From Iocasia fonsfrigidae (GTDB lineage Bacteria; Bacillota; Halanaerobiia; Halanaerobiales; DTU029), in NCBI RefSeq assembly GCF_017751145.1, contig NZ_CP046640.1, forward strand, positions 3,824,137 through 3,888,136: a stretch of DNA of 64,000 bases. The letters run 5' to 3'. Under the pieces are notes generated by a model. That model was not told the DNA's origin and ran no database searches. It saw only the letters and a program-made list of their open reading frames with translations. The first letter of the stretch is position 1, and each line of letters begins with the position of its first letter. Shown piece after piece: positions 55,673 to 64,000 of this stretch. A program made the translations under genes and the position numbers.

Positions 55673-58438
55673 CTATTTACTATAATATCTACCTTTCATT
55701 AGTAATTCCCCTGCAATTTTACCATCAAATTCTGCTAGACCTATACCCTTAGCAATAAACTCTCCTTTAGTTATACTAGCAGGTTTTATAATTCCTGTCC
55801 CTAGACCATTACCTTCATATTCAATAAATGTTCCAACTATTACTCTATGATAACTAGTTCTACTTCTTTCACCACTACCTGCTCTTTCAGGAACTGAATT
55901 AATTGATTTAATTTTACTTTCTAAAATAGTTAATAGTTCTTTATTTACTTCTGTATTGATTGGGTTTGTATACGAATCAACTTTAATAGAAGTTATTCTA
56001 CCAGGTTCAGACTTTATTTTTAAATAACTATTTATTGTTACAGTTCTTTTTTGTGTTGTATTAAAACCTATATTAAGTGTAGAAGTCACTCTTTGGGCTT
56101 GTTCTGTTATAATAGCAGGATTTTGGATATTATTTATATGAGAAGTTACTGTTACAATTTGCATGGGTTTACTTTCTATTCTTCTCATATGTGATCTAAC
56201 AATTGCAGGATTTGTAGCAACTTTAGAAATAATTTTATCTACTGAACTAAATTCATATTCTGGTCTTATCTCAGTATTCATTTTGCTTATATATGATTCT
56301 ACTGTTTTTTCAACTGCTTTTTTGGCTTCTGAAACAATTATATTCAAATGTGATTTTACTATTCTAGCACCTTCAGCAGTAACATTAGAATCAATATTTT
56401 TTAAATAACTCTCTAATATTTTAACAACTTTTTCTCTATTAGTTTCAGAATCTATACTATTAAGATAACTTTTAACTAATTGAGCAGTTTCTTTTTTAGT
56501 TGAAGAACTAATATTATTAACATGTGAATTTATTTTTCTTTCAATAGTTTCTTTAATATATTCATATCTTAAATCACTATTTATTTTATTTACATGAGAA
56601 CTAATAATACGTGGAGCAGTAAATGCTTTTCCACCAAGTTTATAAGTATATGAAGTAACTATTATATTAGGATCAGCTGTACCATATACAGAAAAAGAAC
56701 TTAATTGTGGTGAATAAGATGTATCTCTTGTATTGTAATTGATTATTATTTTAATAGATTCGCCAGGTAAAATATCAGCAATATCATAAGCATAACTGGT
56801 ATCATGGTCTATTAAATTAAAGGTTTTTTCATCATTTATGGTTATTCTATCATCACTTGTCTGGATAGTGATTGTTCCAGAACTTACATCAGGTAGATTA
56901 GGAACAATTTTTAAAACATTAAACACAGGATTAAAACCTACAAAAGCCCATTCAGTCTCATAGCTGCCGGAAGTAGTATATACACCATCAACATTTAATC
57001 TCATATATACATTTTTATCAGTATGAGTACTAAAAACACCTTCAGCTTTATATTGACTGGAATCACTTACACTTCTAGTTGTCTGTCCAAAAGAAGTTGC
57101 TAAAGGGTGGATATCTTTATCTACCCAGTGAATATCTCTGCTGTATCGAGAATAATGAACAATCCTATAAGTATTTCCAGCTAATAAAGTGGTATTAACT
57201 CCACTAACCTTAGCCCAACCTTCTGTAAGTTGAGGATTCTGTTCAATTGTTTCATTTATCTTTTCCCAACCATTTTCAGTCTGTTCAAAGATACAGACTT
57301 TCATATTCATGGTTAATTCAGTAGTATACAATACTTCTATATCTTTAATCACAACTGATTCAATTACATCAATTTCATAACCATAACCATAACTCCAACC
57401 CTCTTGAGTTGTTTGATAACCAGCTAACACATCAGTTGTTACATTTTCTCTTGTTTTGGCTAATTCAAGTTGCTTATTCTTGACTTTAGTATTATTAAAT
57501 GTTCCATATTTAAAATTGTTATTGTCAAAAGTAATTAAAGGAGGATTTTGATAATTTAGTTGTTCAATATCAGATGCTATGTTTAAATGAGAATCTCCAA
57601 AAAACAAACTTCTAATTAACTCTACTTCAATAATATTACTATTAAATTCTTTATATTTAAGGAGAGATACTTCCTGTATTGAACTATATTTTATTTTAAC
57701 TTTATTATTTTCATTATTATCCTTAATTAGAGAAATTTCTTGTTGAGAATCAATAATTGATGAAAAAGAATTTGTTGTTACAGTTTGCAATGTTCCTTGT
57801 ATTGATATTTGATATATAGTATCAGCAATTGCGTCAAGAGTCCACAGATTAGTTCCATCCCAAGTCAATCCAAAGAGATAATATATAGAAATTGCAAAAC
57901 TGGAAATAACATTTCCACTAATATCTAATTGATATATTGTACTAGGTTTATTAGCAATGCTGCTCGAGCTCCATAAGTATTCTCCATCCCAAGTTAATCC
58001 TTGAATATTGCTATTATCGGGAGTTATAAAACTAGAAATAACATTTCCATTAATATCTAGTTGATAGATTATATTAGTATAACTACAGTGAACCCATAGA
58101 TATTCTCCATCCCAAGTTAATCCTTGAGGAAATCTTTCCGGTGCAGGAAAATTAGAAATAACATTTCCATTAATATCTAGTTGATAGATTGTATCTGTAC
58201 CGTAATTGCAATACCACAAATATTCTCCATCCCAAGTTAATCCACCATGATTGTATTTATCTGGCGCAGAAAAACTAGAGATAATATTACCATTAATATC
58301 TAGCTGATAGATGTTTCCTATATTTTCTGTGTTATAATCTGACCCTGCAACCCATAGATATTCTCCATCCCAAGTTAATCCAGCGGGATTTTCTCCTGGG
58401 CTAGAGAAACTAGAAATAACTTCCCAAACCAAATACAT
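55673..58438 (-). CDS. Phage tail fibre with propeller-like and SHxNxI repeats
   Basis: 921 residues. Residues ~10-220 hold five ~42-residue repeats (GLTWDGEYLW ... IYQLDINGNVISSF), which look like beta-propeller blades. A beta-rich middle (VCIFEQTENGWEKINETIEQ) resembles a fibre-tip carbohydrate-binding region. Residues ~620-870 have about eleven ~20-residue units around V-x-S-x-x-x-x-I-x-S/T (e.g. VKSYLNSIDSETNREKVVK, VESYISKMNTEIRP). I start at ATG 58438 behind GGAGGGGGTG. Predicted adhesin or fibre. Confidence 0.72.
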   Translation of the reverse strand: MYLVWEVISSFSSPGENPAGLTWDGEYLWVAGSDYNTENIGNIYQLDINGNIISSFSAPDKYNHGGLTWDGEYLWYCNYGTDTIYQLDINGNVISNFPAPERFPQGLTWDGEYLWVHCSYTNIIYQLDINGNVISSFITPDNSNIQGLTWDGEYLWSSSSIANKPSTIYQLDISGNVISSFAISIYYLFGLTWDGTNLWTLDAIADTIYQISIQGTLQTVTTNSFSSIIDSQQEISLIKDNNENNKVKIKYSSIQEVSLLKYKEFNSNIIEVELIRSLFFGDSHLNIASDIEQLNYQNPPLITFDNNNFKYGTFNNTKVKNKQLELAKTRENVTTDVLAGYQTTQEGWSYGYGYEIDVIESVVIKDIEVLYTTELTMNMKVCIFEQTENGWEKINETIEQNPQLTEGWAKVSGVNTTLLAGNTYRIVHYSRYSRDIHWVDKDIHPLATSFGQTTRSVSDSSQYKAEGVFSTHTDKNVYMRLNVDGVYTTSGSYETEWAFVGFNPVFNVLKIVPNLPDVSSGTITIQTSDDRITINDEKTFNLIDHDTSYAYDIADILPGESIKIIINYNTRDTSYSPQLSSFSVYGTADPNIIVTSYTYKLGGKAFTAPRIISSHVNKINSDLRYEYIKETIERKINSHVNNISSSTKKETAQLVKSYLNSIDSETNREKVVKILESYLKNIDSNVTAEGARIVKSHLNIIVSEAKKAVEKTVESYISKMNTEIRPEYEFSSVDKIISKVATNPAIVRSHMRRIESKPMQIVTVTSHINNIQNPAIITEQAQRVTSTLNIGFNTTQKRTVTINSYLKIKSEPGRITSIKVDSYTNPINTEVNKELLTILESKIKSINSVPERAGSGERSRTSYHRVIVGTFIEYEGNGLGTGIIKPASITKGEFIAKGIGLAEFDGKIAGELLMKGRYYSK
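57835..58430 (-). repeat. Tandem ~125 bp repeats coding for propeller blades
   Basis: Five direct copies, each with TATTCTCCATCCCAAGTTAA and a paired stretch with ACATTTCCATTAATATCTAG on the plus strand. They encode the GLTWDGEYLW ... DINGNVISSF units. The near-identical DNA suggests recent duplication and potential for recombination-driven change in blade number. Confidence 0.7.
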
Positions 58439-58465
58439 CACCCCCTCCACTACTCCTAATCACTT

Positions 58466-61333
58466 TTAATTCTCTACCCATGTAGCTCCATATATAACAC
58501 CATGATTATCATTACCACTAGAATCAATTAATACTCCATGATTAACTTGTCTATCACATCTATAGTAAACGACTAAGCCTTCTTCATCTCCTGTAAGTCG
58601 TCTGTTCATGTTATTTTTTATTTCTTGTTGTGATAAAGTTCTATTCCAGATACGAACTTCATCTAACATATGTTTACCATATGAATTTTGGACGCTATTT
58701 ATAAAATGTCCTCCAACTATAGTATAATCTAAAGTGCTATTTATAATTGTATTTCCTTGAAAAGATGATACAAGCTGTCCTTCTTTATAAATATATAATA
58801 CTCCCGAAGTGTCTCTAGAAAATACAAAGTTTAGAAATTCATCGTAGTCATCCGTTGTTAACTGATATGATACTGTTCCGGGGTCAGAACTAGAATTATC
58901 AGCCCATTCAAAGCGCAATCTACCTGTTTCAAACTCCACAAATATTCCTAACCCATAACCTTGCCATCCATTATTATTCTGTCCGATTAAATAAGCCCTT
59001 TTATTTAATCCACGTTCGCTACTATCCAGATATACCTTTAAATCAACAGTAAATTCTAAGGTTTTTACTAATATAGAATTTACTTTTACATAATCATCGA
59101 TGCCATCAAAAGATAATGAATAAGGATTATAATTATCTAATACTTCTCCACCTGTAGTAGCAACTGCTCTGTAATAATAAGGTTTACTATTATCTAATCC
59201 TGTGATGGTTTTTGAAAATGTTATAGGTAATACTAAGTTTTCAGGGGATTCAGTATATGTTGCACCATTAATAATACCATCATTACCATTACCTGATAAA
59301 TCTACTAGAGTAGTTTCATCATTATTAGAATTATCACAATTATAATAAGCTATTAATCCTTCTTCAGTACCTGTTAATTTTTTATTCATGTAATATTGGA
59401 TTTCTGATTGAGTTCTATCATAATTCCATATTCTGAATTCATTAATATTACCATACCAATACCTATCTGTGTTAAAACCTCTTCCTATTTGAACATCAGA
59501 CATATTCGATGGTATATAAGAATGAGATTCATCAAAAACTAATTCTCCATCTAAATAACCTTTGACATTATTAGAACTAAAATCCCACACCAATGCTACA
59601 TGGTAAATTGTATTAACCATTAAAGAATTGGTATAAACATGATTTAAATGAGACGAACTATTCCCTATGCATGCGACAAATCTACCGTTAACATTCTCTT
59701 CAAAACGAATGGCATTATCACCACCTGCAAAATTCGTTGTAAAACAATTATTATAATTTTCCAGTGCTTTAGAATCCATCATAAATTCAATAGTGCCTAT
59801 AGTAGTTTGATTACCCAAATTTCCTATATCCACATAATCATCAACTCCATCAAAACTTAATACAGTATCTTTAATAGTTTGAGGTTCTGTTTCCTGTATT
59901 TCATAAACATTATCAGATAACTCTAATTCTGCTTCTCCTGGTACATAACTAGCGCCATATATAGTACCATCATTTCCGTTACCAGTAGCATCAATTAAAG
60001 TATTTCCAGTTCCTTCATCACAACGGTAATATGCTACAAGACCCGGTTCATTACCTGTAAGTTGTATATTCATATTATTTTGTATTTCTTGTTGGGATAA
60101 GGAACGGTTCCATATTCTTATCTCATCTACTCCCATTTCAGAAAATTGTGTATTATTATCACTTCTTTTTCCTAGAATTAAATTATATTGTCCTAATGCA
60201 TCATTAGCATGTGACCATGTATGTAATAATTCACCATCTACATAAAAATAAACATTAATTCCATCACGTACAATAGAAGCCATTTGCTGTTTAGAATTAA
60301 GACTAAAGTCAGGATAATTATTAAGATAATCAGCACCCCAAATCATTCTCAACATTCCATCATCCATACGTTTTATCATCCAACGATTGCTCCCATAGCC
60401 TCCGTAGTCAATAAACGTTTGAATTTGATTTTTGTCAGTTAATTGCATAAAAAATTCTATAGTAAAACTATCTTGTATCAATGCAGATTGATAAGGAATT
60501 TCTACATAATCATCAACACCATCAAAACTTAAAGCATATGGATTATTAATATTATTTAATTTACTAAATTCAGGATTAGTACTATATTGGAATTTACAAT
60601 CTACAGTAGGGTAATTAATAATTTCTTTTAATTTTCCATTAAGTGTCATCCTATCATAAGTAACATCTGTTGGTGGTAAAGTTGCTACATCAAGAAATTT
60701 TGTTTTAAAATCAACTGATCCATTTACATATGTTGCACCATAAATTATTCCATCATTTCCATTAGAAGAAGAGTCAATTAAAGTATTTCCAGAACCTTCA
60801 TCACATCTATAATGTGCAACTAAACCTTCCTCATCTTCTGATAAATATTTATTTATATTATCTTGTATTTCTAATAAAAAATAAGTACCTTTTCTTATTA
60901 TAATTTCATCTAAATTACCATTTAAATAAAATTGTGAAGCAATACCACTTTTACCTAATATAAAATCGAAATTTCCTATATTTCCAGAATAAGGCATTGA
61001 AAATTTCTCATCTGCCACTATAAAATTTATAGTTGTTCCATTCCTATGTAAAATAATAGGAAGCCAAGTATCAATATATTCATTTGCGGTAACAAAACGT
61101 TCTGCCCCATTAAAAAATAATCGAATATTATTAGTTCCACTTTTTGTTATTATTGTAAACCCTTCCGAAGAATTATACCCTAAAGAAATTAATGTTTGAT
61201 AAGTACTTGAATTTTTTAAATATGCCCAAAATGAAATATAAAAATCATCTGAATTAAGATTAAAATTTGATGAAATTTGAACGTAATCATCAACACCATC
61301 AAAACTAAGTGCATATGGATTATTTAAAGCCAT
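58466..61333 (-). CDS. Phage tail fibre with four LamG/concanavalin-like domains
   Basis: 955 residues. Four units begin with SFDGVDDYV (or SFDGIDDYV) at about residues 8, 275, 505 and 745, and end with GLVAHYRCDEGSGNTLID-type sequence containing GNGNDGIIYGATY. They match LamG_3-type jelly-roll domains, which bind sugars or proteins. Linkers between domains 1/2 and 3/4 are FN3-like. I start at ATG 61333 (MALNNPYALSF) behind GGGGGTGATAGG. Likely host-surface adhesin. Confidence 0.8.
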   Translation of the reverse strand: MALNNPYALSFDGVDDYVQISSNFNLNSDDFYISFWAYLKNSSTYQTLISLGYNSSEGFTIITKSGTNNIRLFFNGAERFVTANEYIDTWLPIILHRNGTTINFIVADEKFSMPYSGNIGNFDFILGKSGIASQFYLNGNLDEIIIRKGTYFLLEIQDNINKYLSEDEEGLVAHYRCDEGSGNTLIDSSSNGNDGIIYGATYVNGSVDFKTKFLDVATLPPTDVTYDRMTLNGKLKEIINYPTVDCKFQYSTNPEFSKLNNINNPYALSFDGVDDYVEIPYQSALIQDSFTIEFFMQLTDKNQIQTFIDYGGYGSNRWMIKRMDDGMLRMIWGADYLNNYPDFSLNSKQQMASIVRDGINVYFYVDGELLHTWSHANDALGQYNLILGKRSDNNTQFSEMGVDEIRIWNRSLSQQEIQNNMNIQLTGNEPGLVAYYRCDEGTGNTLIDATGNGNDGTIYGASYVPGEAELELSDNVYEIQETEPQTIKDTVLSFDGVDDYVDIGNLGNQTTIGTIEFMMDSKALENYNNCFTTNFAGGDNAIRFEENVNGRFVACIGNSSSHLNHVYTNSLMVNTIYHVALVWDFSSNNVKGYLDGELVFDESHSYIPSNMSDVQIGRGFNTDRYWYGNINEFRIWNYDRTQSEIQYYMNKKLTGTEEGLIAYYNCDNSNNDETTLVDLSGNGNDGIINGATYTESPENLVLPITFSKTITGLDNSKPYYYRAVATTGGEVLDNYNPYSLSFDGIDDYVKVNSILVKTLEFTVDLKVYLDSSERGLNKRAYLIGQNNNGWQGYGLGIFVEFETGRLRFEWADNSSSDPGTVSYQLTTDDYDEFLNFVFSRDTSGVLYIYKEGQLVSSFQGNTIINSTLDYTIVGGHFINSVQNSYGKHMLDEVRIWNRTLSQQEIKNNMNRRLTGDEEGLVVYYRCDRQVNHGVLIDSSGNDNHGVIYGATWVEN

Positions 61334-61365
61334 TCCTATCACCCCCATCAAAGTAAGAGTGGAAA

Positions 61366-61479
61366 TTAATCCACTCTTTTTTCTTTTTCTTTTGCTTTCA
61401 ACTTTTCATTCATTTTTTCAGGATTAAACAAATTTCCTATATCAATTCTACTGTTTACTACTACTGTTTTTTCATCCAT
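61366..61479 (-). CDS. 37-residue charged phage microprotein
   Basis: MDEKTVVVNSRIDIGNLFNP then EKMNEKLKAKEKEKRVD. ATG 61479 lies two bases from the preceding stop and has GGTGGTG at a good distance, so translation is plausible. Half hydrophobic/beta, half lysine-rich helix. No family recognised. Its 3' end overlaps a hairpin with a T run on the plus strand (see rejected). Confidence 0.5.
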   Translation of the reverse strand: MDEKTVVVNSRIDIGNLFNPEKMNEKLKAKEKEKRVD

Positions 61480-61481
61480 AA

Positions 61482-61835
61482 TTACACCACCTGGGGAATT
61501 TCAATACGATGCTTTACGGTCAGTTCATCACTGGTAGTATTAATCGTAAATGCTTCAAAAGTCTCATCTGCTAAAGGTTCACCTTCTGTTGCTACATTAT
61601 AAATTTCACTACCCGCAAAAATTTGAGGTGTGGTAACATCTGTATCTGCTCCTGATATTACGGTAGTTAATTCTAACACCTGTGCTCCAACAGCATGTGT
61701 CCAGGAAACCCTTGCATCAGCAGTAGAAAGTCTAAGTATTTCTGCATCTTCATCATCTCTCAAAGAATGATAAATCCAATTTGCCTCAATAAAATCCCTT
61801 ACAGTTTGATAGCCAGCTTCTGTTATTTCAGCCAT
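61482..61835 (-). CDS. Phage structural/tail-fibre-associated protein (unknown)
   Basis: 117 residues, beta-rich (VLELTTVISGADTDVTTPQI, FTINTTSDELTVKHRIEIPQ), starting MAEITEAGYQTVRDFIEANW. Resembles short tail-fibre or decoration proteins that accompany Gp80-like genes. RBS AAAGGAGAG before ATG 61835. Function unknown. Confidence 0.6.
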   Translation of the reverse strand: MAEITEAGYQTVRDFIEANWIYHSLRDDEDAEILRLSTADARVSWTHAVGAQVLELTTVISGADTDVTTPQIFAGSEIYNVATEGEPLADETFEAFTINTTSDELTVKHRIEIPQVV

Positions 61836-61885
61836 ATTATAAACACTCTCCTTTTGGTTTTTTATATTTTAAATTTGCTTAAAAT

Positions 61886-62293
61886 TTAATTCAATGTTAA
61901 TTGTAAACCACCAGCAGGAATTCTATAGGTATCTCCTGCAAAAACCTCTCTTACATTAGCAGCAGGACACCAGTATAAAATATTACCTCCTGTTACTGCA
62001 TCACAAACAATGGCATATTTTACGTTTGTTACAGGCATATCAACAAAATCAATACTAGTATCATTTTCAATAGTAGCCTTTCCATCTGCCTGTGTAACTC
62101 CAGTAAAAGAAATTACTTTTCTATCCCCTGAATAAGCAGTTATTTCATTTGTTAAATCACCTTCTTCCAATTCTGTATCAGTAGCAATATCATTTACTAA
62201 TCCTAAATAAATTGTTATAGGTGAATTATAAGTGATTCCATTAAAGATATGATTTAATATTTTTTCTTCTAAATAATTGCTTATATTAGCCAT
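61886..62293 (-). CDS. Phage tail-fibre-type protein (Gp80-like)
   Basis: 135 residues. NISNYLEEKILNHIFNGITY at the N terminus and TIYLGLVNDIATDTELEEGD then ISFTGVTQADGKATIENDTS. The C-terminal half has IPAGGLQLTLN, matching a small family of phage fibre or tip proteins. GGGAGGTGAG precedes ATG 62293. First gene of the block inserted into the gpJ-like locus. Confidence 0.65.
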   Translation of the reverse strand: MANISNYLEEKILNHIFNGITYNSPITIYLGLVNDIATDTELEEGDLTNEITAYSGDRKVISFTGVTQADGKATIENDTSIDFVDMPVTNVKYAIVCDAVTGGNILYWCPAANVREVFAGDTYRIPAGGLQLTLN

Positions 62294-62304
62294 AACTCAC
62301 CTCC

Positions 62305-64000
62305 CTAACCATTTTCAACTGTAATTTCATATTGATCAAAAGAATCATCAGGATGAGGCTGCCACACTAATTCAACTTTATCAGCAAACCAAGTAATCCT
62401 ATCCCATTCAATTACACCAGGTGAACCTGCTATAATTTCAACAGTATCTTCATCACTTAATTCAGCTTCATTTCCGCTATTATCGACAATAGACACTTTA
62501 TAAGAATACTCACTACCGTATTCTACTGTAGTATCTATATAAGAATTAGTTCTATAATCAACACTATCAATTATTGTATAAGTTGATTCTTCAGCTGGTT
62601 TACGGTAAATATTATAATGACTTAAATCATATTGAGAACTCTTATTCCAGGATATTTCAACTCTACTTCCTTTTGTTGATGCCTTTAATAATAAGGCATT
62701 AACTCCTGTTACTTTATTAAGTGTTATAAAATCACTTGGTTCTCCATTATTAATACCGTTTAAAGCTGGATTACCATCAGCTGTATATTCCCAATTGCTG
62801 GCCTGTGCCTGCTCTAATTTCAATTCCATTTCCCATTTACCATTTTTAAATCCATGTTTAATTTCTTTTATAAAAAAGTCATTATCTATATCTCTATTTT
62901 TTTGATGAACATGTACTTTATCCATCAATTCTAAAAAAGGCAATGGTTTTGTTTTGATTGTTAATACTGATTTAGGAGTAGAATATTGATATAGTAAATA
63001 TTTAGCAAGTTTCTTTAATTCAGTCTCTGATGAAATATAATCTAATTCAATATCAGACATTTCATATTTACCATATGCTTCTATACTCGGTTGATCAGCT
63101 TCTGTTATTTCAATTACATTACTTCTCTGTAAAGGTTCTCCTACTAATATTGGAGTGTTTTTAGTATCTTCTCTATTAAGTAAATAACCATACAACTCAA
63201 TAGGTCTATCAGTTTTATTAGTTATTTTAACTTTTACATTTTTTTGGTCTTCATAAATTTTTTGTTCAAAATCAAGTGAAATATCATCTGGATCAGAGAT
63301 GTTTTGACCTATATCATCTAAATACTTAATAAATAGAGCTTTTTTAAATGTCTGAATAAAAATATGTGAAGCTTTTTCAGATAAAATAGTATTACCATTA
63401 GGATCTATAATCTCAACCAATAATTCTTTAAAAAGTCTCCAGAAAATAATATTTTCTGATGGGACTAAAGAAGTTTTTATTGTATAATTACCTGTTGTAG
63501 GAATATTAATATGCCCATCTTTTTGAACAGCACGTTCTTCGGAACCTACAATATTACTTATTCGCCAGTTGATAACTACTCCGGCTTGCAAATAAAATTG
63601 TTTTTCACTTTTTCCTGTAAGCATAAATTCTTTTTCTATAAAAGAATAATCAATTTGTTGATTATCATCAGAAAATCTAGCTAATAAATTCAATGGTTCT
63701 ATATTTACTGCTGGATCATCTAAATGAATAATAAATTCTCTTATACCATGTGGGGCTAATTTATTAAAATAAAATTGATATTTAACTCTTAAGGTATCTG
63801 TATCTGCAATTTCTAGTTCCCCATGTGCTGCTTCAAAAGCTATTACTCCTTTATCATAATCAGAAGAAGCTAGTCCCCCATTAAGGATATAGTTAGTATC
63901 TGTATTTATATCATATACACTTATACTCCCTGGAATAATAGGAGTATTTTTAGTTGCTTGTTCAGTGGTTTCGCCTTCTGGTACATATGTTAGTTGCAAT
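62305..64000 (-). CDS. N-terminal part of a gpJ-like tail-tip protein (5' end outside window)
   Basis: At least 565 residues, running off the right edge. Beta-rich siphovirus tail-component region (LNLLARFSDDNQQIDYSFIE; LLYQYSTPKSVLTIKTKPLP), a hydrophobic FN3 domain (VTGVNALLLKASTKGSRVEI to VSIVDNSGNEAELSDEDTVE), then a second FN3 that stops after WFADKVELVWQPHPDDSFDQ and YEITVENG. The missing strands of that FN3 are at the start of the gene at 53926. So this is the front half of a single ancestral tail-tip gene. Confidence 0.75.
   Translation of the reverse strand, partial: LQLTYVPEGETTEQATKNTPIIPGSISVYDINTDTNYILNGGLASSDYDKGVIAFEAAHGELEIADTDTLRVKYQFYFNKLAPHGIREFIIHLDDPAVNIEPLNLLARFSDDNQQIDYSFIEKEFMLTGKSEKQFYLQAGVVINWRISNIVGSEERAVQKDGHINIPTTGNYTIKTSLVPSENIIFWRLFKELLVEIIDPNGNTILSEKASHIFIQTFKKALFIKYLDDIGQNISDPDDISLDFEQKIYEDQKNVKVKITNKTDRPIELYGYLLNREDTKNTPILVGEPLQRSNVIEITEADQPSIEAYGKYEMSDIELDYISSETELKKLAKYLLYQYSTPKSVLTIKTKPLPFLELMDKVHVHQKNRDIDNDFFIKEIKHGFKNGKWEMELKLEQAQASNWEYTADGNPALNGINNGEPSDFITLNKVTGVNALLLKASTKGSRVEISWNKSSQYDLSHYNIYRKPAEESTYTIIDSVDYRTNSYIDTTVEYGSEYSYKVSIVDNSGNEAELSDEDTVEIIAGSPGVIEWDRITWFADKVELVWQPHPDDSFDQYEITVENG

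Noticed and set aside
61361-61390. GAGTGGAAATTAATCCACTC followed by TTTTTT on the plus strand, resembling a terminator
   Set aside because: All surrounding genes are on the minus strand; the T run is the antisense of the lysine codons of the 37-residue gene. An antisense terminator cannot be excluded but has no visible client.
51786-64000. Phage attachment site or integrase at the right end
   Set aside because: No integrase, excisionase or tRNA is present in the window, and no direct repeat could be matched to a second end, since the phage region continues past 64000.

Overview
The window reads as chromosome of an AT-rich, anaerobic, Firmicutes-like bacterium. I suspect the order Halanaerobiales, which are diderm, spore-related, often halophilic fermenters. 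That guess rests on gene style: TRAP and sugar ABC uptake, paired MinD-like iron-sulfur ATPases with NifX-like partners, a Spo0E-like protein, and the rpsF-ssb-rpsR-yybS-rplI-lonC order. It is an inference, because no rRNA or species marker is present.

Layout. Positions 1-6300 hold an N-acetylglucosamine system: nagE (PTS), nagA and nagB, plus a BglG/GlcT-type antiterminator cut by the left edge. Both the antiterminator gene and nagE have a leader in which an antiterminator-binding site (RAT) overlaps a terminator. An IS4-type element sits between nagB and the antiterminator. Positions 6305-11898 are a sugar ABC importer with a Gfo/Idh/MocA dehydrogenase and a ROK repressor behind a perfect palindrome. 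A second IS copy follows. Positions 14165-22792 are one long operon: four-carbon acid-sugar kinase, PdxA-like dehydrogenase, hydroxyacid dehydrogenase, TRAP transporter, iron-type alcohol dehydrogenase and DapA-like aldolase. It starts at a sigma-54 promoter, with TGAAACA-type upstream sites and a PrpR-type sigma-54 activator just upstream. A chemoreceptor gene follows.

Positions 27439-36440 hold cysK/cysE, two MinD-like ATPases with two NifX-like proteins, a short Spo0E-like gene without a standard start codon, and purB-purA-purD. Positions 36612-39372 are a replication operon (DnaD-domain protein, DnaB helicase, small coupled protein). Positions 39403-45152 are a PspA-centred envelope-stress cluster (DUF350 x2, K+ channel, spermidine-synthase-like membrane protein, DUF4247, DUF2617-like, PspA, DUF4178). 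A third IS copy follows, then the lonC-rplI-yybS-rpsR-ssb-rpsF operon on the minus strand.

From 51786 to the right edge all genes are on the minus strand and are phage-like: a lysis cassette followed by tail-tip and fibre genes. The tail-tip (gpJ-like) protein appears split inside a fibronectin type III domain by a 6.6 kb block of fibre genes.

Dispersed through the window are three copies of a structured repeat (about 29.3, 44.4 and 51.6 kb). Its stems carry compensatory base changes, so it seems to be maintained as a folded RNA or DNA. A different palindromic element lies at 36.5 kb. The most noteworthy observations are the split tail-tip gene, the covarying repeat family, the PspA cluster, the dual antiterminator leaders and the sigma-54 acid-sugar operon.
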